From assembly GCA_019454045.1 (NCBI GenBank), contig SKCR01001811.1, forward strand, positions 60,338-124,337: 64,000 nucleotides of DNA, given 5' to 3'. Below the pieces are notes generated by a model, which saw only the letters and a list, made by a program, of their open reading frames with translations, did not search any database and was not told the origin of the DNA. This DNA comes from Zanthoxylum bungeanum (lineage: Eukaryota; Streptophyta; Magnoliopsida; Sapindales; Rutaceae). Below are positions 1-10,415 of the stretch, in pieces. The translations under genes and the position numbers were made by a program. How positions within the stretch are numbered: position 1 is the first letter of the stretch; the number at the start of each line of letters is the position of its first letter.

Positions 1-1456
1 TGGTTGATGTACCAGAAGGCATTGTGCCTATTGGTAGTAAATGGGTCTTCATGGTGAAGACAAACATAGATGGCAACATACAAACGTATAAAGCTAGGCT
101 TATAGCGAAAGGTTATCATCATCAACATGGTTTCAATTACGACGAAATCTTTTAACTGTTGCCATGATTAAATCCATTCGGATAATGCTTGCAAATGCCG
201 CATATTTCGATTCTGAAATATGGTAGATGGACGTCAAAATCGTTTTCCTTAACGGAAACCTTTTGGAGGATGTTTATATACAACACCCTGATGATTTTGT
301 CGTGCCAAAACATGCAAAAAATATTTGCAAGTTAAATCGATCCATTTATGGATTGAAGTAAGCATTGCGTTCTTGGAACCAACGTTTTGATGAGATCATA
401 ATGGTATACGGTTTCATTCAAAACGAAGATGATTCTTATGTATATAAGAAGGTTAGTGGAACGCACTGACATTGATTGTCCTATACGATGATGATGTATT
501 GCTGCTCAGCAATGACATTCCCATATTATAATCGGTGAAAGCTTGGCTTTCATTAAAATTCTCCATGAAATTCTTTGGAGAGAAGACCTTTATTCTAGGA
601 ATAAGGATCTACTGGGATAAATCTAAAAGTTGTTGGCACTCTCCGAGAACACGTACATTGACAATGTTGAAGAGATTCAACATGGATCAGTCCCAGAAGG
701 GACTGCCTCCAGTATCACATGGCGTCTCTCTATCTAAGAACATATGTCATAAAACTCAAGATAAGAGAGATTCAATGAATCAGATCCCGTTCGCTTAAGC
801 AGTCGGATTGATCATGTATGTCATAACATGTATGTGACTTGGTGGCTCATACGCTTTGAGCATATATAGTCACAATTAGGCCGATCCAGGTGATAGTCAC
901 TGGATTGATGTTAAGAACATCCTTTAGTATCTTAGACGAACTAAGGATGCTTTCTTAATTTATGGAGATAGAGAACTTGAGGTGATTGGGATCACCGATG
1001 TAAGTTTCCAAACCGATAACGATGACTATAAGTCGCAATAAGGGTACATATTTTGTTTGAACAACGGAACAATGAGTTGGAAATCTTCCAAGCAAGATAC
1101 TGTTGCCGATTCAACAAAAAAATCGGAATACATTATTGCGGCTGAGGCAGCAAAAAAAGCATTTTGGATCTATAAAATTCCTAATTGGATTAAGAGTAGT
1201 TCTGTTAGCAGCTGAGCTGGGCTACAACATAGGCTAAGGTATTAAGGTCTCATCAATGATCCAAGTATTTACTTCGATGGTTTCATCTGATTCGTGAGAT
1301 CACACATCGTAGCGATGTGAAGATCTAAAAGATCATTTCAGATGATAGCCTTGCAGATCTGCTGACGAAAGCTATATCTCCGCAAAAGTTTGAGCGACCC
1401 GTACAAAGTTTAGGTGTTGGACACTTGAGTGATTTGATATAGGCCAAGTGGTTGAT
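1..1456 (+). pseudogene. Copia C1: decayed reverse transcriptase and RNase H
   Basis: This is the 3' half of a Ty1/Copia pol gene entering from the left edge. The first 150 bases read as the RT amino end, with VPEGIVPIGSKWVF, then GNIQTYKARLIAKGY and FNYDE. Bases 955-1190 read as RNase H, with STKKSEYIIAAEAAKKAFW. Frameshifts and stops break the frame throughout, and the usual YVDD RT signature near 480-500 is degraded. It ends directly at the LTR, as expected for the 3' end of a Copia internal region. C4 at about 31930-33568 is a second decayed copy of the same family. No product is expected. Confidence 0.85.
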
Positions 1457-3290
1457 TGTTGGAAAATTATGACCCATAGCATCACTATTTGTAAAAGACA
1501 TGGTGTTTTTATACAAATTAACTATGTAATTAAGGAAATTGCTCTTTTATCATTTTGTAATTGGATTAGTTGGATATATAAATGATAAAAGTCCATATGA
1601 TTAGTACCAGATTAATAAGATATGAGACAATATTAATCCACGAAAGGTTTAATAATTAAATATCCCTAGTCGTAGTATTATCGAGACTGGACATCGATAA
1701 TGCGGAATAGGCTAGTATTACACTTGTGCGTGTTATGGAAGCTAAACGACATAGTTCTCATATATTTAAGTATTGTATACTTATTCAAGTGTAATATGAA
1801 GTTCTGTTAGCCATTGGACCGGAAACAGCTTCGCTCTGGATAGACCCATCGGAGTCCCATTGGTAGTATGACTATGTGTCTATGGGAATCCGAATAAGGG
1901 TAGGTGTTTGTGGTCTTAACCTGAGACTTGCATCGCTAATACTTACGACAATTGGTATACTTTGGTTTTGGTTGTCTGGAGCTTTAACAGGTTCTGTGTA
2001 CGCCTCTTCTGGGTATACTGAGAATCGTAGTGTATTGGGTGTGATGTCAAGATGGAAGTATCACTTCAGTCATATGGAGATGATGATCACGCAGGGATAC
2101 AAAACTAGTACTCTTAAATGCTACAGCTATCGGGATAATATGACTAGGTCATGATTATCCGATTACAGAGACCAGTTACTAGTGATCCGATATATGCTTT
2201 GTACGGGACAGTCACAATTCAAGCCCTAGGCCTAGCATGTGACATCCGATACTGGATCGTATTACGCAATACATTGTATACTACGCCTGATAAAAATTAT
2301 ATATATTTCATGCTGAACATATTTCTGGAGAATTGAGTAGGCATGATGCTTTTCTAGAAGCCAACCATGTCTTGTAAATCGTTAAAAACTTGGTACCGAG
2401 TACGCACGTGTTCGGTTAGTCCAATGACCGTATTTACTGCCAACATATCCAGAGATCTCTTGGGTCGCTTCCCAAAGATTCACCGATGACATTTGACTCA
2501 AAAAAAATTAATCTGGGATTAATTACGGCAAGAATTAATCTGGGATTAATTATGAAAGAGAAAATTAATTGGGATTAATAGCGGTAAGAATTAATCTGGG
2601 ATTAATTCATCTAGAAGAGAGAACACGATTAATTTTGAATTAATCGGCAAAGTAAATTTAATAGTTAAACTATTTAATTTATTTAATTGGGCTAAAATAA
2701 TATATTGGATATATTAATTGAAATTGGATTTCAATATGGAATTAATATTGGATTTTAATTAAATCGAACGAATTAATTTGGAATTAATTCGCAAGCGACT
2801 TTCGTAATAATTTTGCGAGCATAATTATTTAATTAAATTGGATTTAATTATTTAGCAACGGAAAATTCGTTTAGTCGGATTAAACGAACCCGGGCCCAAA
2901 TTGTATTGTGTAAGCCAACTAAAATTTGGAATTTGAAAGTGGTGGGACCCACTTTACTTACATCAATTGTCCCACAATTGATGGAAGTAGTTGAGCTAAT
3001 TAAATGTTGCATTTAACCACACAAACCAACCAAGACATTCATTATTCACTCATCTCTCCCAATTCTCTCTCAATTGCCGATTTTCCCTCTTTTTCGAAGA
3101 GAAATTTTTGCTTCATTTTTTAGAAAAAGCTAGCACTTTGGAACTCAAAATGAGGGCTTGGAGCTGCTACATCCAACGAAAATTTTGAAATCTCCAATCC
3201 TATCAATGTGAGTATTTCCGAAAACTTTCTTGATTAATTCACACTAAAATCATGCTTAGGATTCTTGGGCTAGTCTTAGAGACACTAACA
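1457..3290 (+). mobile_element. Copia C1 3' LTR
   Basis: The LTR starts TGTTGGAAAATTATGACCC and ends in ACTAACA, giving the canonical TG...CA termini. It lies directly after the decayed RNase H. It aligns along its length with the LTR at 33569-35632, which starts almost identically. Base 3291 resumes Athila-like RT sequence, so 3290/3291 is an insertion edge. The matching 5' LTR lies outside the window, so the duplication cannot be checked. Confidence 0.8.
2505..2880. repeat. AT-rich quasi-palindromic array in the C1 LTR
   Basis: Variants of ATTAATCTGGGATTAATT and AATTNGGAATTAATTCG recur about ten times, with short AG-rich spacers. Each unit is nearly self-complementary. The homologous stretch in the C4 LTR, at about 34615-34925, carries fewer units, so the array length varies between copies. 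Confidence 0.7.
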
Positions 3291-4180
3291 GCAGGAAGAT
3301 AAGTTGTTGAGAGTGCTATATGAGCATAAGAAAGCAATTAGCTGGACTATAAAAGACATACGAGGCATCAGTCCAACATTTTACATGCATAAAATCTTAC
3401 TGAACGATGACTAGAAAGCCACAGTGGAGTATCAATGAAGGCTGAATCCAATCATGAAAGAAGTAGTAAGAAAGAAATCATCAAATGGTTGGATGCATGT
3501 ATCATCTACCCCATCTCTGACAACTCTTGGGTGAGTCTTATGCAATGTGTACCCAAGAAAAGAAGAATGATTGTAGTCACCAATGAAATGAATGAGCTGA
3601 TTCCAACAAGAACAGTTAGTGGATGGAGAGTGTGTATGGACTAGAGGAAGCTGAACAAAACAACACGGAAGGATCATTTCTCGTTACCATTCATTGACCA
3701 GATGCTAGATAGACTAGCGGGACATGATTACTACTGCTTTCTGGACGGATACTCGGGATACAATCATATTGTCATCACTATAGAAGATCAAGAGAAAATC
3801 GTATTCACATGCCCGTATGGTACTTTTGCATTCCGCAGGATGCCATTTGGGCTCTGTAATGCTCCTGCCACATTTCAACGATGCATGATGGCCATCTTTT
3901 CTGACATGCTAGAACAAATCATGAAAGTCTTCATGGATGCATTTTCAGTGTTTGGAGACTCATTCGACCACTGCTTGTTAAATCTGGGAAAAGTATTGCA
4001 AAGATGTAAAGATACCAATCTAGTACTAAATTGGGAGAAATGTCACTTCATGGTGCATGAAGGTATTTTTTGGGACATCAGATCTTACAGAAAGGAATTG
4101 AGGTAGACAAAGCAAAGATCGAGACGATAAAGAAACTACCTCCACCATCATCAGTCAAAGGGACTCAAAGTTTTCTTGGG
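3291..4180 (+). pseudogene. A0: Athila-type reverse transcriptase fragment
   Basis: This is a Ty3-gypsy RT of the Athila/Tat lineage, nearly identical in wording to the A1 RT on the other strand. Readable blocks are the amino end (3291-3430), [37 protein letters not shown], and [19 protein letters not shown]. The catalytic box reads FMDAFSVFG near 3931-3957, where A1 reads FMDDFSVFG, so one metal-binding Asp is replaced by Ala. There are in-frame stops near 3643 and 4103. It is a dead fragment. Gag, protease and LTRs of this copy are not next to it. Confidence 0.9.
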
Positions 4181-4842
4181 CATGCCTGATTTTACCGGAC
4201 ATTCATCGAAGATTTCTCCAAGATTGCCAAACCTCTGTGCAACCAGTTGAAGAAAGACGTACCTTTTCACTTCACCAAAGAATGCCACCATGCCTATGAG
4301 ATGTTGAAACAGAAGTTGATTTCTGCTCCCATTATAGTAGCACCAGATTGGGCGCTCCTATTTGAAGTAATGTGTGATGCGAGTGATTTTGCAGTAGGTG
4401 CAGTATTGGGACAACATAAGGCGAAAGTTTTTCACACTATTTACTACGCTAGCAAAACATTGAATGAGGCACAACTCAATTGTACAACAACTGAAAATGA
4501 GTTGCTGGCAGTAGTGTTTTCTTTTGACAAATTCTGCTCGTATTTGCTGGGTCCCAAAGTGGTGGTCTACATAGATCATTCAGAAATCAAATACCTGATA
4601 GCAAAGAAAGATGCCAAACCTAGATTGATCCATTGGGTTCTTCTACTGTAAGAATTTGATGTGGAAATTCGTGATAGAAAGGAGACAGAAAATCAAGTGG
4701 CAGATCACTTATCAAGACTTGAAAATGGAGGTACAACTGGTACTAAGCTGACAATCAAAGAAACTTTTCCAGATGAACAACTATTCACCATCAAGCATCA
4801 AGAAGTCCCGTGGTATGCTGACTATGTCAATTATATAATATA
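4181..4842 (+). pseudogene. A0: RNase H and linker
   Basis: This continues the A0 pol polyprotein. The RNase H domain is legible: [14 protein letters not shown] supplies the first catalytic Asp, TENELLAVV the Glu, and [12 protein letters not shown] the next Asp. The tether to integrase, ENQVADHLSRLENG, follows after one stop at 4649. RNase H would degrade the RNA strand of the RNA-DNA hybrid during reverse transcription. The domain looks less damaged than the RT before it, but it cannot be translated in one piece. Confidence 0.88.
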
Positions 4843-4899
4843 GGGAAAATGGCCTTTGAAATGGACGCATCAGTAAAGGAAGAAGTTTTTCAGTCAAGT

Positions 4900-5587
4900 T
4901 AAGCACTGCATCTGGAATGAACCATACCTATTCAAGCGATGTGCTGATCAGTTATTTCGGTGTTATGTACCGCTAGAGGAGGTCAATAGTGTCCTGCAGC
5001 ATTGTCATTCATCTGCATATGGCGGACACTTCAGCGGAGACAAAACCACGGTAAAAGTGCTGGAATCAGGTTTGTTCTGGCCCACATTGTTTAAATATGC
5101 TCACTTATTCGTTCTTCAATGTGACATGTGCCAGAGGACTGGGATTATCTCACTAAGAAATGAAAGACCTCTCCAAAGCATCCTCAAAATGGAAATATTC
5201 GATGTATGGGGGATTGACTTCATGGGACTGTTTGTTCCATCATATGGAAACCTGTACACTCTGGTTGCAGTAGACTATATCTCCAATGGGTAGAAGCAAC
5301 AACACTGCCATCAAATGACTCTAAATTGGTCTTAAAATTCCTTAAAATAAGTATTTTCACTCGATTGGAAACACCTCGAGCAATTATAAATGATGGTGGC
5401 ACACATTTCTACAACAAATACTTTGATGCACTCTTAGCCAAATATGGAGTTACTCACAAAGTTGCCACTGCTTACCATCCGCAGACAAGTGGTCAGGTCG
5501 AAGTCTCCAATAGAGAAATCAAAAGATTCCTGGAGCGAACCGTTTGTTCAACAAGGAGGGACTGGTCTAAAAAATTGATGAAGTACT
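4900..5587 (+). pseudogene. A0: integrase, cut off by Copia C2
   Basis: The zinc-binding HHCC domain is present, with HCHSSAYGGHF and later CDMCQ. The core keeps all three acidic residues: [15 protein letters not shown], and the Glu in [12 protein letters not shown] small indel near 5288 ends the first open frame at ISNG. Homology stops after RRDWSKKL, where TGTTAGGGATATGCC starts at 5588. This is the LTR edge of Copia C2, which truncates the gene. The carboxy end is not found elsewhere in the window. Confidence 0.88.
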
Positions 5588-5609
5588 TGTTAGGGATATG
5601 CCCTATATC
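5588..5609 (+). mobile_element. Copia C2 5' LTR, first 22 bases
   Basis: TGTTAGGGATATGCCCTATA is a typical plant Copia LTR start. The rest of this LTR resumes at 16418, because A1 inserted after base 22. ATATC before A1 and ATACC after it form a 5-bp target-site duplication with one mismatch. Confidence 0.7.
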
Positions 5610-6519
5610 TGACCGATGCTTACACACGCGTATAACGCAAGCCCACGTATCGTTCAAGTAGTATAAAAAGTATCGATCCCACGAGGACTTAATACCTAAG
5701 CTATTAATTTTATGAGGTCAAATGATTACTAGTATCTAACAGGTTGTTTGATTGATTTGAAATGGTGACGATTCTAAATTTAAAAACAAGTAAATAAAAT
5801 TGTTCGAAAGTAGGTTTAAGAAAATACAATAATAAAAACTATATAGGGTTGTGATTCTTTCCAATATTATTTAAAGATGAAGTTGTTATCTTAAAGTTGG
5901 GAAATATAGTGATTTATTAACCAGGAACACTAAATTATGTGAAAGCCTCTGTCGATGGTCAGACACAAATATCCAGTTTAACCCAATTGAACCATATGTC
6001 CATGTCAACCAAATTATCTGAATTCATTAAATTTAAGTTCCAATTATGGTTACCCCCCCGCCCTACAAGTATATGTCTATCCTGTAAGGAAATCTATTAA
6101 AGGGTTATCTATCCTCAAGGAAGATCGTGGGCTATTGAGTCTAAGGTCTTAAACTTAAAATCCTTATGTCTAGTTCATTTTAAGTTTACCTAGTCAATTT
6201 TATTAATGGCCAGTTAATAAAAACATTAAGATTAAGACTCAATAAATTAATCTTTATATTACCCAAACTATAATCTAACCCCTTATAAACCGGTGATATT
6301 AGATTTCATCACAACCCTAGATAACTAACTTAGTTACAATACATAGCTAGGGCTGGAAAAAATTTAAAAGACATAAAGTAAAATTACTAAAAAGTAAATA
6401 CGGAAAAATAAATGTAATAAAATAAAATGCTAAGGTAAAATGAATTAACTTCCACTATTTACTATTTAGATATCTCCCATAATATAATATAATATATATA
6501 CTTTTGATAATTTTACCAA

Positions 6520-6745
6520 CCAGTCATATAGGCAGTAACCTGATTAAGTCAAATTAAGTCCAACCAGCCATTAAAGCGGTAATATTTGTCCATAAACCAG
6601 CCATAAAAGCAGAACCAAAATAAACCTGCCATATAGGCGGTAAGAAAATTTAATTACAACCGACTAATCTGGCGGTATCCTTATTAAGTCAGGTTTAACC
6701 AGATTAAAATGAATAACCAACCGACCAATATGGCGGAGTCCTCAT
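6520..6745 (-). repeat. Degenerate minisatellite in the A1 3' LTR
   Basis: The units contain CCAGCCATAAAGGCGG or CCGACCAATNTGGCGG, spaced by about 25-60 AT-rich bases. Similar arrays lie at 15236-15460 (A1 5' LTR) and 39043-39262 (A2 5' LTR). The A2 3' LTR lacks it completely. Confidence 0.75.
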
Positions 6746-7025
6746 TAAATCAATATTTTAAATAGTGAATATATATTATATTTAAGGGAGATTAATCTAA
6801 ATAGCAATAGTAAAAGAATTACCTTTCACCCTAGCAGGGGGAAGTTACCTCCTCATAGTGAATAGTAAAAACTGTAAATAATAAAGTAAGTAAATTACTA
6901 TTATTACAGAACGTAATTAAAATTAATTACAAAACTGAAATTAGAAGAAACTAAAAAGAGAACTCCCTATTTACATGAGAGAATTTAGAGAGAATGGTAC
7001 ATCTGAAACTGAAACCTCGAGCTCA

Positions 7026-7032
7026 ATTTATA
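7026..7032 (-). promoter_or_regulatory. TATA box, A1 3' LTR
   Basis: The minus strand reads TATAAAT in the context CTATAAATTGAGC. The matching site at 15742-15748 is the one that would drive A1 transcription. It lies just downstream (minus sense) of the G-box array. Confidence 0.6.
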
Positions 7033-7095
7033 GCGCAGATAAGCTCTGGGCGTCCCGATGCCAGCCTCTTTTGACGGGGCTTGCTGAGGGTTTGA

Positions 7096-7392
7096 CACGT
7101 GGCAATTCGGATAAGGAGATAAGGCGACACGTGGCGAGGCGGCTAACAACTCAATTATTATGCTAACGTGGTGATGGCGACTGTTGGCACCATATGATTG
7201 CAACACGTGGCACTTCGTGATTGGCTGATGATGACGTGGCGGTGAGGTGGAACATTGACTCGGTCAACTGATGATGTGGACGCTGACGTGGAGTGACAGG
7301 TGGCACACGTGGCAATGGTGATTGTCGGCACCGTATGATGATGACACGTGGCACGACGCACGTTAGCATATCGGCTGTGATGGTGACACGTG
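7096..7392 (-). promoter_or_regulatory. Six-fold G-box (CACGTG) array, A1 3' LTR
   Basis: CACGTG occurs at 7096, 7128, 7204, 7306, 7345 and 7387, most as (C/A)CACGTGGC. The reverse complement contains ACGTGT(C), the ABRE core. G-boxes bind bZIP and bHLH factors that act in ABA, light and stress responses. Placement upstream of the TATA box suggests a U3 enhancer; this is inferred from position. Confidence 0.65.
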
Positions 7393-7687
7393 GCACGACG
7401 CACGTTAGCAAAGTCAAACTTCTCTGATTCTGAATTGTGGACCTGGTGCACGTTAGCATGGACTAGGTGCACGTTAGGCTTCACGATGCCGAAGGCTTAC
7501 GCGTCGCGATGCTCCAAAATTACCAAAATGCCCATTTTCTAATTTTCACTGTTTACTCCAATCACCTCCAGAATGTCCTGAAACTTTATTTATCTATAAA
7601 ATAACACAAAACACATCAAAGTATTCACAAAACTCAAGAAACTATACAAAATATTAGGAGAAATAGTGATATAATTACCACTCTTCA

Positions 7688-7703
7688 CACCCCCAAACCT
7701 AAC
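7688..7703 (-). promoter_or_regulatory. A1 polypurine tract
   Basis: The minus strand reads GTTAGGTTTGGGGGTG directly against the 3' LTR. This is the expected primer site for plus-strand DNA synthesis. A2 has the same tract at 45812-45826 and A3 at 54528-54542. Confidence 0.8.
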
Positions 7704-7769
7704 ATTTTGCTAGTCCTCGAGCAAAACATAGAATAAAATAACATAAACATCTTTAAAATGAAATTTAAC

Positions 7770-7891
7770 TAAGCCACTTTCGTAAGGATCACGGTTGCAT
7801 TTAGCGTATGTAACAAGCCTTTAAACCCCTAGGTGTCCCTAGTGGACGAGTTGTAGTCTCGTGAGGGTTTACAGCAATGATACCCACAAAC
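7770..7891 (-). other. Conserved 3' non-coding block, A1 copy
   Basis: This is about 120 bases shared with A2 (45641-45758), A3 (54345-54460) and A4 (56389-56510), although the LTRs of A4 are unrelated to those of A1. It contains a perfect inverted repeat, CTAGG and CCTAG around TGTC (7829-7842). There is no ORF. A role in RNA packaging, dimerisation or priming is possible but not shown. Confidence 0.7.
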
Positions 7892-8690
7892 TTTTTATAA
7901 AAGTAAAAAGGTAGTAAAACTAATGCACACAAAAGCAAAAAGACAAGCAAAAAGAGAATAAAGAAGTTAGTGACTAATCATGTGAAATTTCTACTCCAAG
8001 TTACTAGTTGTTTTCTTTCTTTCTAAATTACTGAATAAGTAAATTACACCAGTTGGCTTTAGGGCACCAGGTGTTAAAACACCCATACGGACTTAATTAC
8101 TCAGACTTCAAATATATATATTTTTGCAACATCTTGGATCCATGTAGCGAGCTTTGGGCCAGTGACTCCCAAACTAGTTGGCTTTAGGGCACTAGGTGTT
8201 AAAACACCCTTACAGACTTAATAACTCGGATCTCAGGCTTTGTTTTTTACTCCATTGCTTTTTTTGAGATGCTTCCTCCAATTAAACTAGAGCACTGAAT
8301 ATTACAAACTTTTCAATTACAGTTCATATCCGTATGTTACTATGCATGTTGATAATACCTGTCAATTGAGCATATGAAGATCCATTTTAGTCAATTTTAT
8401 GGAAAATTTACAAATTAAATAATTCAAAAGGAAATAAACAAAAATTAACTTGTTTTGAAATAGGTATGAGATACGTCTCAGGAGTGGAAACTCCTTACTC
8501 AGCTATCTCTTACCAATTCACAATTCACCTTTTTAGTCAAAATAAAAACACAAAAACACAAAATATTTTTGTAATTTTTGAAAAATTTTCAATTTTTTTT
8601 GTATTTTTCGAAAAATTTTGGACTAAAAATAAAAAGAACACAAAACTAAAAACAAGGTACTGATCAACTAATTCCCTCCCCCAAACCTAA
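7892..8690 (-). other. A1 3' untranslated region
   Basis: There is no gene here. A block of about 55 bases starting AGTTGGCTTTAGGGCAC is present twice, at 8051 and 8176. The same duplication with nearly the same spacing occurs in A2 (about 45070 and 45194). An A/T-rich stretch of near-repeats lies at 8540-8640. Confidence 0.6.
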
Positions 8691-8712
8691 ATGAGACATT
8701 GTCCCCAATGTC
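8674..8712 (-). other. Hairpin and internal purine tract after LOG (A1)
   Basis: GACATTG (8695-8701) and CAATGTC (8706-8712) form a 7-bp stem with a 4-base loop. On the minus strand it is followed by TTTAGGTTTGGGGGAGGG. The same pair follows LOG in A2 and A3, and a variant is present in A4. The purine run resembles the PPT and could be a second plus-strand priming site. Confidence 0.6.
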
Positions 8713-8772
8713 TTAAACATTAGAAGAAGAGTTTAGAAGATAATAATTGGTTAGCAGAAATTCTACAGGAAA

Positions 8773-9426
8773 TTAAAGGTTAAGATCTAGATTAATTCGA
8801 CGCCTCTTACCACGATCGTCTTCGGACCAATTTATCTTTGAAAGGATATGGTCAACTTGTGGTTCATAGGCTAAGAGTTGATCTAACAGATCTGGAGCAG
8901 TTCTGGCAGTAAAGAGGAGTTCTTTCATAGGTTTTGACACGAACCCATTTCTCCGAGCATCATCAAGAAACACACAAAGAAAATCATAAAATCCTTCAAC
9001 GTTGTACAGTCCAAGCGGTTTCTGGTGTATGTTCAGGTTCGCCGAAGATAGCACTATAAAAATTTCCTCCAATGTACCTAAACCACCTGACAAAGCAATA
9101 AAAGCATCAGCACAGTTAATCATTTCTACTAATCGTTCAGACATATCTGGCACGATCAGTTCATCTCCGTTTGATGATCCAATAAGATTTGCCTCTGCCA
9201 AGGGTTTTGGGATGATTCCCAAAACGTGACTGCCTCCTTCCTGCACGGCCTTTGAAACGATCCCCATTAATCCAAGATTGCCTCCGCCATATACTAAGTG
9301 CATATTCCTTGCAGTTAAGACGCGACCCAATTCCTATACTGCTTCTACGTATTGTGGCTTAGTACCAACACTAATACCGCAAAATACACAGATGTTTTCA
9401 ACTCGTCTTCTTGAAGTGGCTTCCAT
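8773..9426 (-). pseudogene. LOG-like: LOG cytokinin-activating enzyme, copy carried by A1
   Basis: LOG enzymes cut cytokinin riboside 5'-monophosphates to release the active base. The frame spans 217 codons with no intron, about the length of plant LOG proteins. It starts MEATSRRRVENICVFCG, the usual LOG amino end, followed by YGGGNLGLMG and SGGLGTLEE. The last is the PGGxGTxxE signature with Pro changed to Ser. Conserved downstream blocks are NIHQKPLGLYNVEGFYDFL and a tail GKRRRINLDLNL. One in-frame TAG at 9336-9334 (codon 31) breaks it; A2 has a His-Glu pair there. It lies just downstream of ORF X and upstream of the 3' LTR. The copy is probably inactive, although a Met after the stop could open 185 codons including the signature. 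Confidence 0.9.
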
Positions 9427-9478
9427 GTTTTACTCTGGATGTCTTCAAAAGTGCATTGATGAGTTGAATTTATAAAAT

Positions 9479-9578
9479 CTGAAAAGGGTGAGTAAAATAA
9501 TAGCACTAGTACCTACCAAAAGAAAATTATTAGTTAATAGTAAAATAAATTGTGATAGTAAAAAAGGTCTGGATCCTG
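9479..9578 (-). promoter_or_regulatory. Splice-acceptor-like sites before A1 LOG
   Basis: Three pyrimidine-rich runs ending in AG lie between ORF X and LOG on the minus strand, ending near 9576, 9513 and 9479. All three are also present in A2 (AG ending at 43699, 43763 and 43798). They could join LOG to an upstream leader in a spliced subgenomic RNA. Use is not demonstrated. Confidence 0.45.
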
Positions 9579-9676
9579 TCGGAGAAAATAAAAGAAAACA
9601 ACAAAACAAATTACAATTATTAGAAAAAGACAAAGAGATATAATATTTACAAGAAAAGTAGCAGCTTGATTGACGT

Positions 9677-10223
9677 CTATGCGTCAGGGACAAGTTTCCC
9701 ATCCAATTTTCTTATAAATTGGCAAATAAGGTCTTTTTGAGTTAGATTCCCGAGACTTAACTGTTGTCTTTCTTTTTGAAATTGTGTATGTAATTTGCGA
9801 ATGGCTATGTATACATATCCACTGGGATACGTCTCAAGAGTCGAAGATATATTATTTATAGACTCCTTGCTCAAGCCATCCCTAATGAATTTAATTTTAT
9901 CTTCGCGATTATCAGTCACCATTCCTAAAGAATGACAACGAGTATTGCAATTCCAGCGTGCATATTTGTAACGAACACCCATTTTCTTAGCTCTACGTTT
10001 CTTTGCATAGGTACTTCTTCCAAAACCAGGCAGATGTGAAATAAAAGATTCAGAAGACTCACCTGCCAATCGGACCCGTGCTTCAATTACCCAACGAATA
10101 TCATTAGGAACACCATGGATCGTCAGTAACCTCATCCGTTCCAAGCGAGCTTTGTAGACTTTCATCAGATTTTTTGAGGGAGAGAAGGAAATTCTTGTGA
10201 AGTTTTGCGAGAGCTTCTTCCAT
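9677..10223 (-). pseudogene. ORF X: carla/allexivirus NABP-like protein, A1 copy
   Basis: A reading region of about 180 codons begins MEEALAKL at 10223 and has one frameshift near 10167. After it, 162 codons stay open to 9677. A region like LTIHGVPNDIRWVIEARV leads into the basic motif GRSTYAKKRRAK. A cysteine segment, an SLGMV stretch and FIRDGLSKES follow. The order (short hydrophobic region, G-x-S-x-x-A-basic run, cysteine cluster, LGI-like, FI-x-x-G) resembles the nucleic-acid-binding proteins of carla- and allexiviruses. In this copy the first two cysteines of the cluster read Arg and Tyr, so zinc binding is probably lost. The carboxy-terminal 80 residues have no counterpart I recognise. 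Homology is inferred from pattern only; an env-position plant ORF of other origin is the alternative. Confidence 0.5.
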
Positions 10224-10239
10224 CTTGAAAGGACTTAAT

Positions 10240-10262
10240 CTGCAAAAACTAAACACACAAAA
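10240..10262 (-). promoter_or_regulatory. Splice-acceptor-like site before A1 ORF X
   Basis: The minus strand reads GTTTAGTTTTTGCAG then ATTAAG, 17 bases before the ORF X ATG. A2 has the same arrangement (TTTATTTTTTGCAG, ending 43036). It suggests that ORF X is expressed from a spliced RNA. Confidence 0.5.
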
Positions 10263-10298
10263 TTAAATCACACCAAATCACAATATATATACAAATTG

Positions 10299-10322
10299 CA
10301 TGGGTTGCCTCCCAGCGAGCGC
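10299..10322 (-). other. Conserved GGGAGGCAACCC motif after integrase (A1)
   Basis: The minus strand reads GCTGGGAGGCAACCCATGC. Versions occur in A2 (42961-42980) and A4 (57583-57610), and such a motif recurs between pol and the env-like region in Athila elements as I know them. Its function is not established. Confidence 0.55.
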
Positions 10323-10415
10323 TACGTTTAAATTCGTCAGCTAGACTTGACTTCTCGATCTTTAGGCTGGATCTGAAAGTGTGACACTTTCTTTTTGTCG
10401 CTCAAATGATTCTCC

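Larger units (their letters stand above)
5610..7687 (-). repeat. A1 3' LTR
   Basis: Read on the minus strand, it starts TGAAGAGTGG after the PPT and ends GGTCA at 5610. It matches 14334-16417 base for base over long stretches and differs mainly by C/T and G/A changes. It contains a tandem block (6520-6745), a TATA box and a G-box array. Confidence 0.9.

Noticed and set aside
1876..2336. Two short frames (92 and 61 codons) in the C1 LTR
   Set aside because: They lie inside the LTR. The C4 LTR has stops in the same places, and no domain is visible.
6520..6745. Possible CRISPR-like spaced repeats
   Set aside because: Units are degenerate, spacers are AT-rich remnants of the same unit, and the context is a plant LTR. 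It is a minisatellite.
7158..7484. Cys/His-rich minus-strand frames over the A1 LTR (and matching ones at 15908-16334, 38414-38746 and 46026-46327)
   Set aside because: They are translations of the CACGTG-containing LTR array. Reading frames shift between copies, and the repeats explain the amino-acid pattern.
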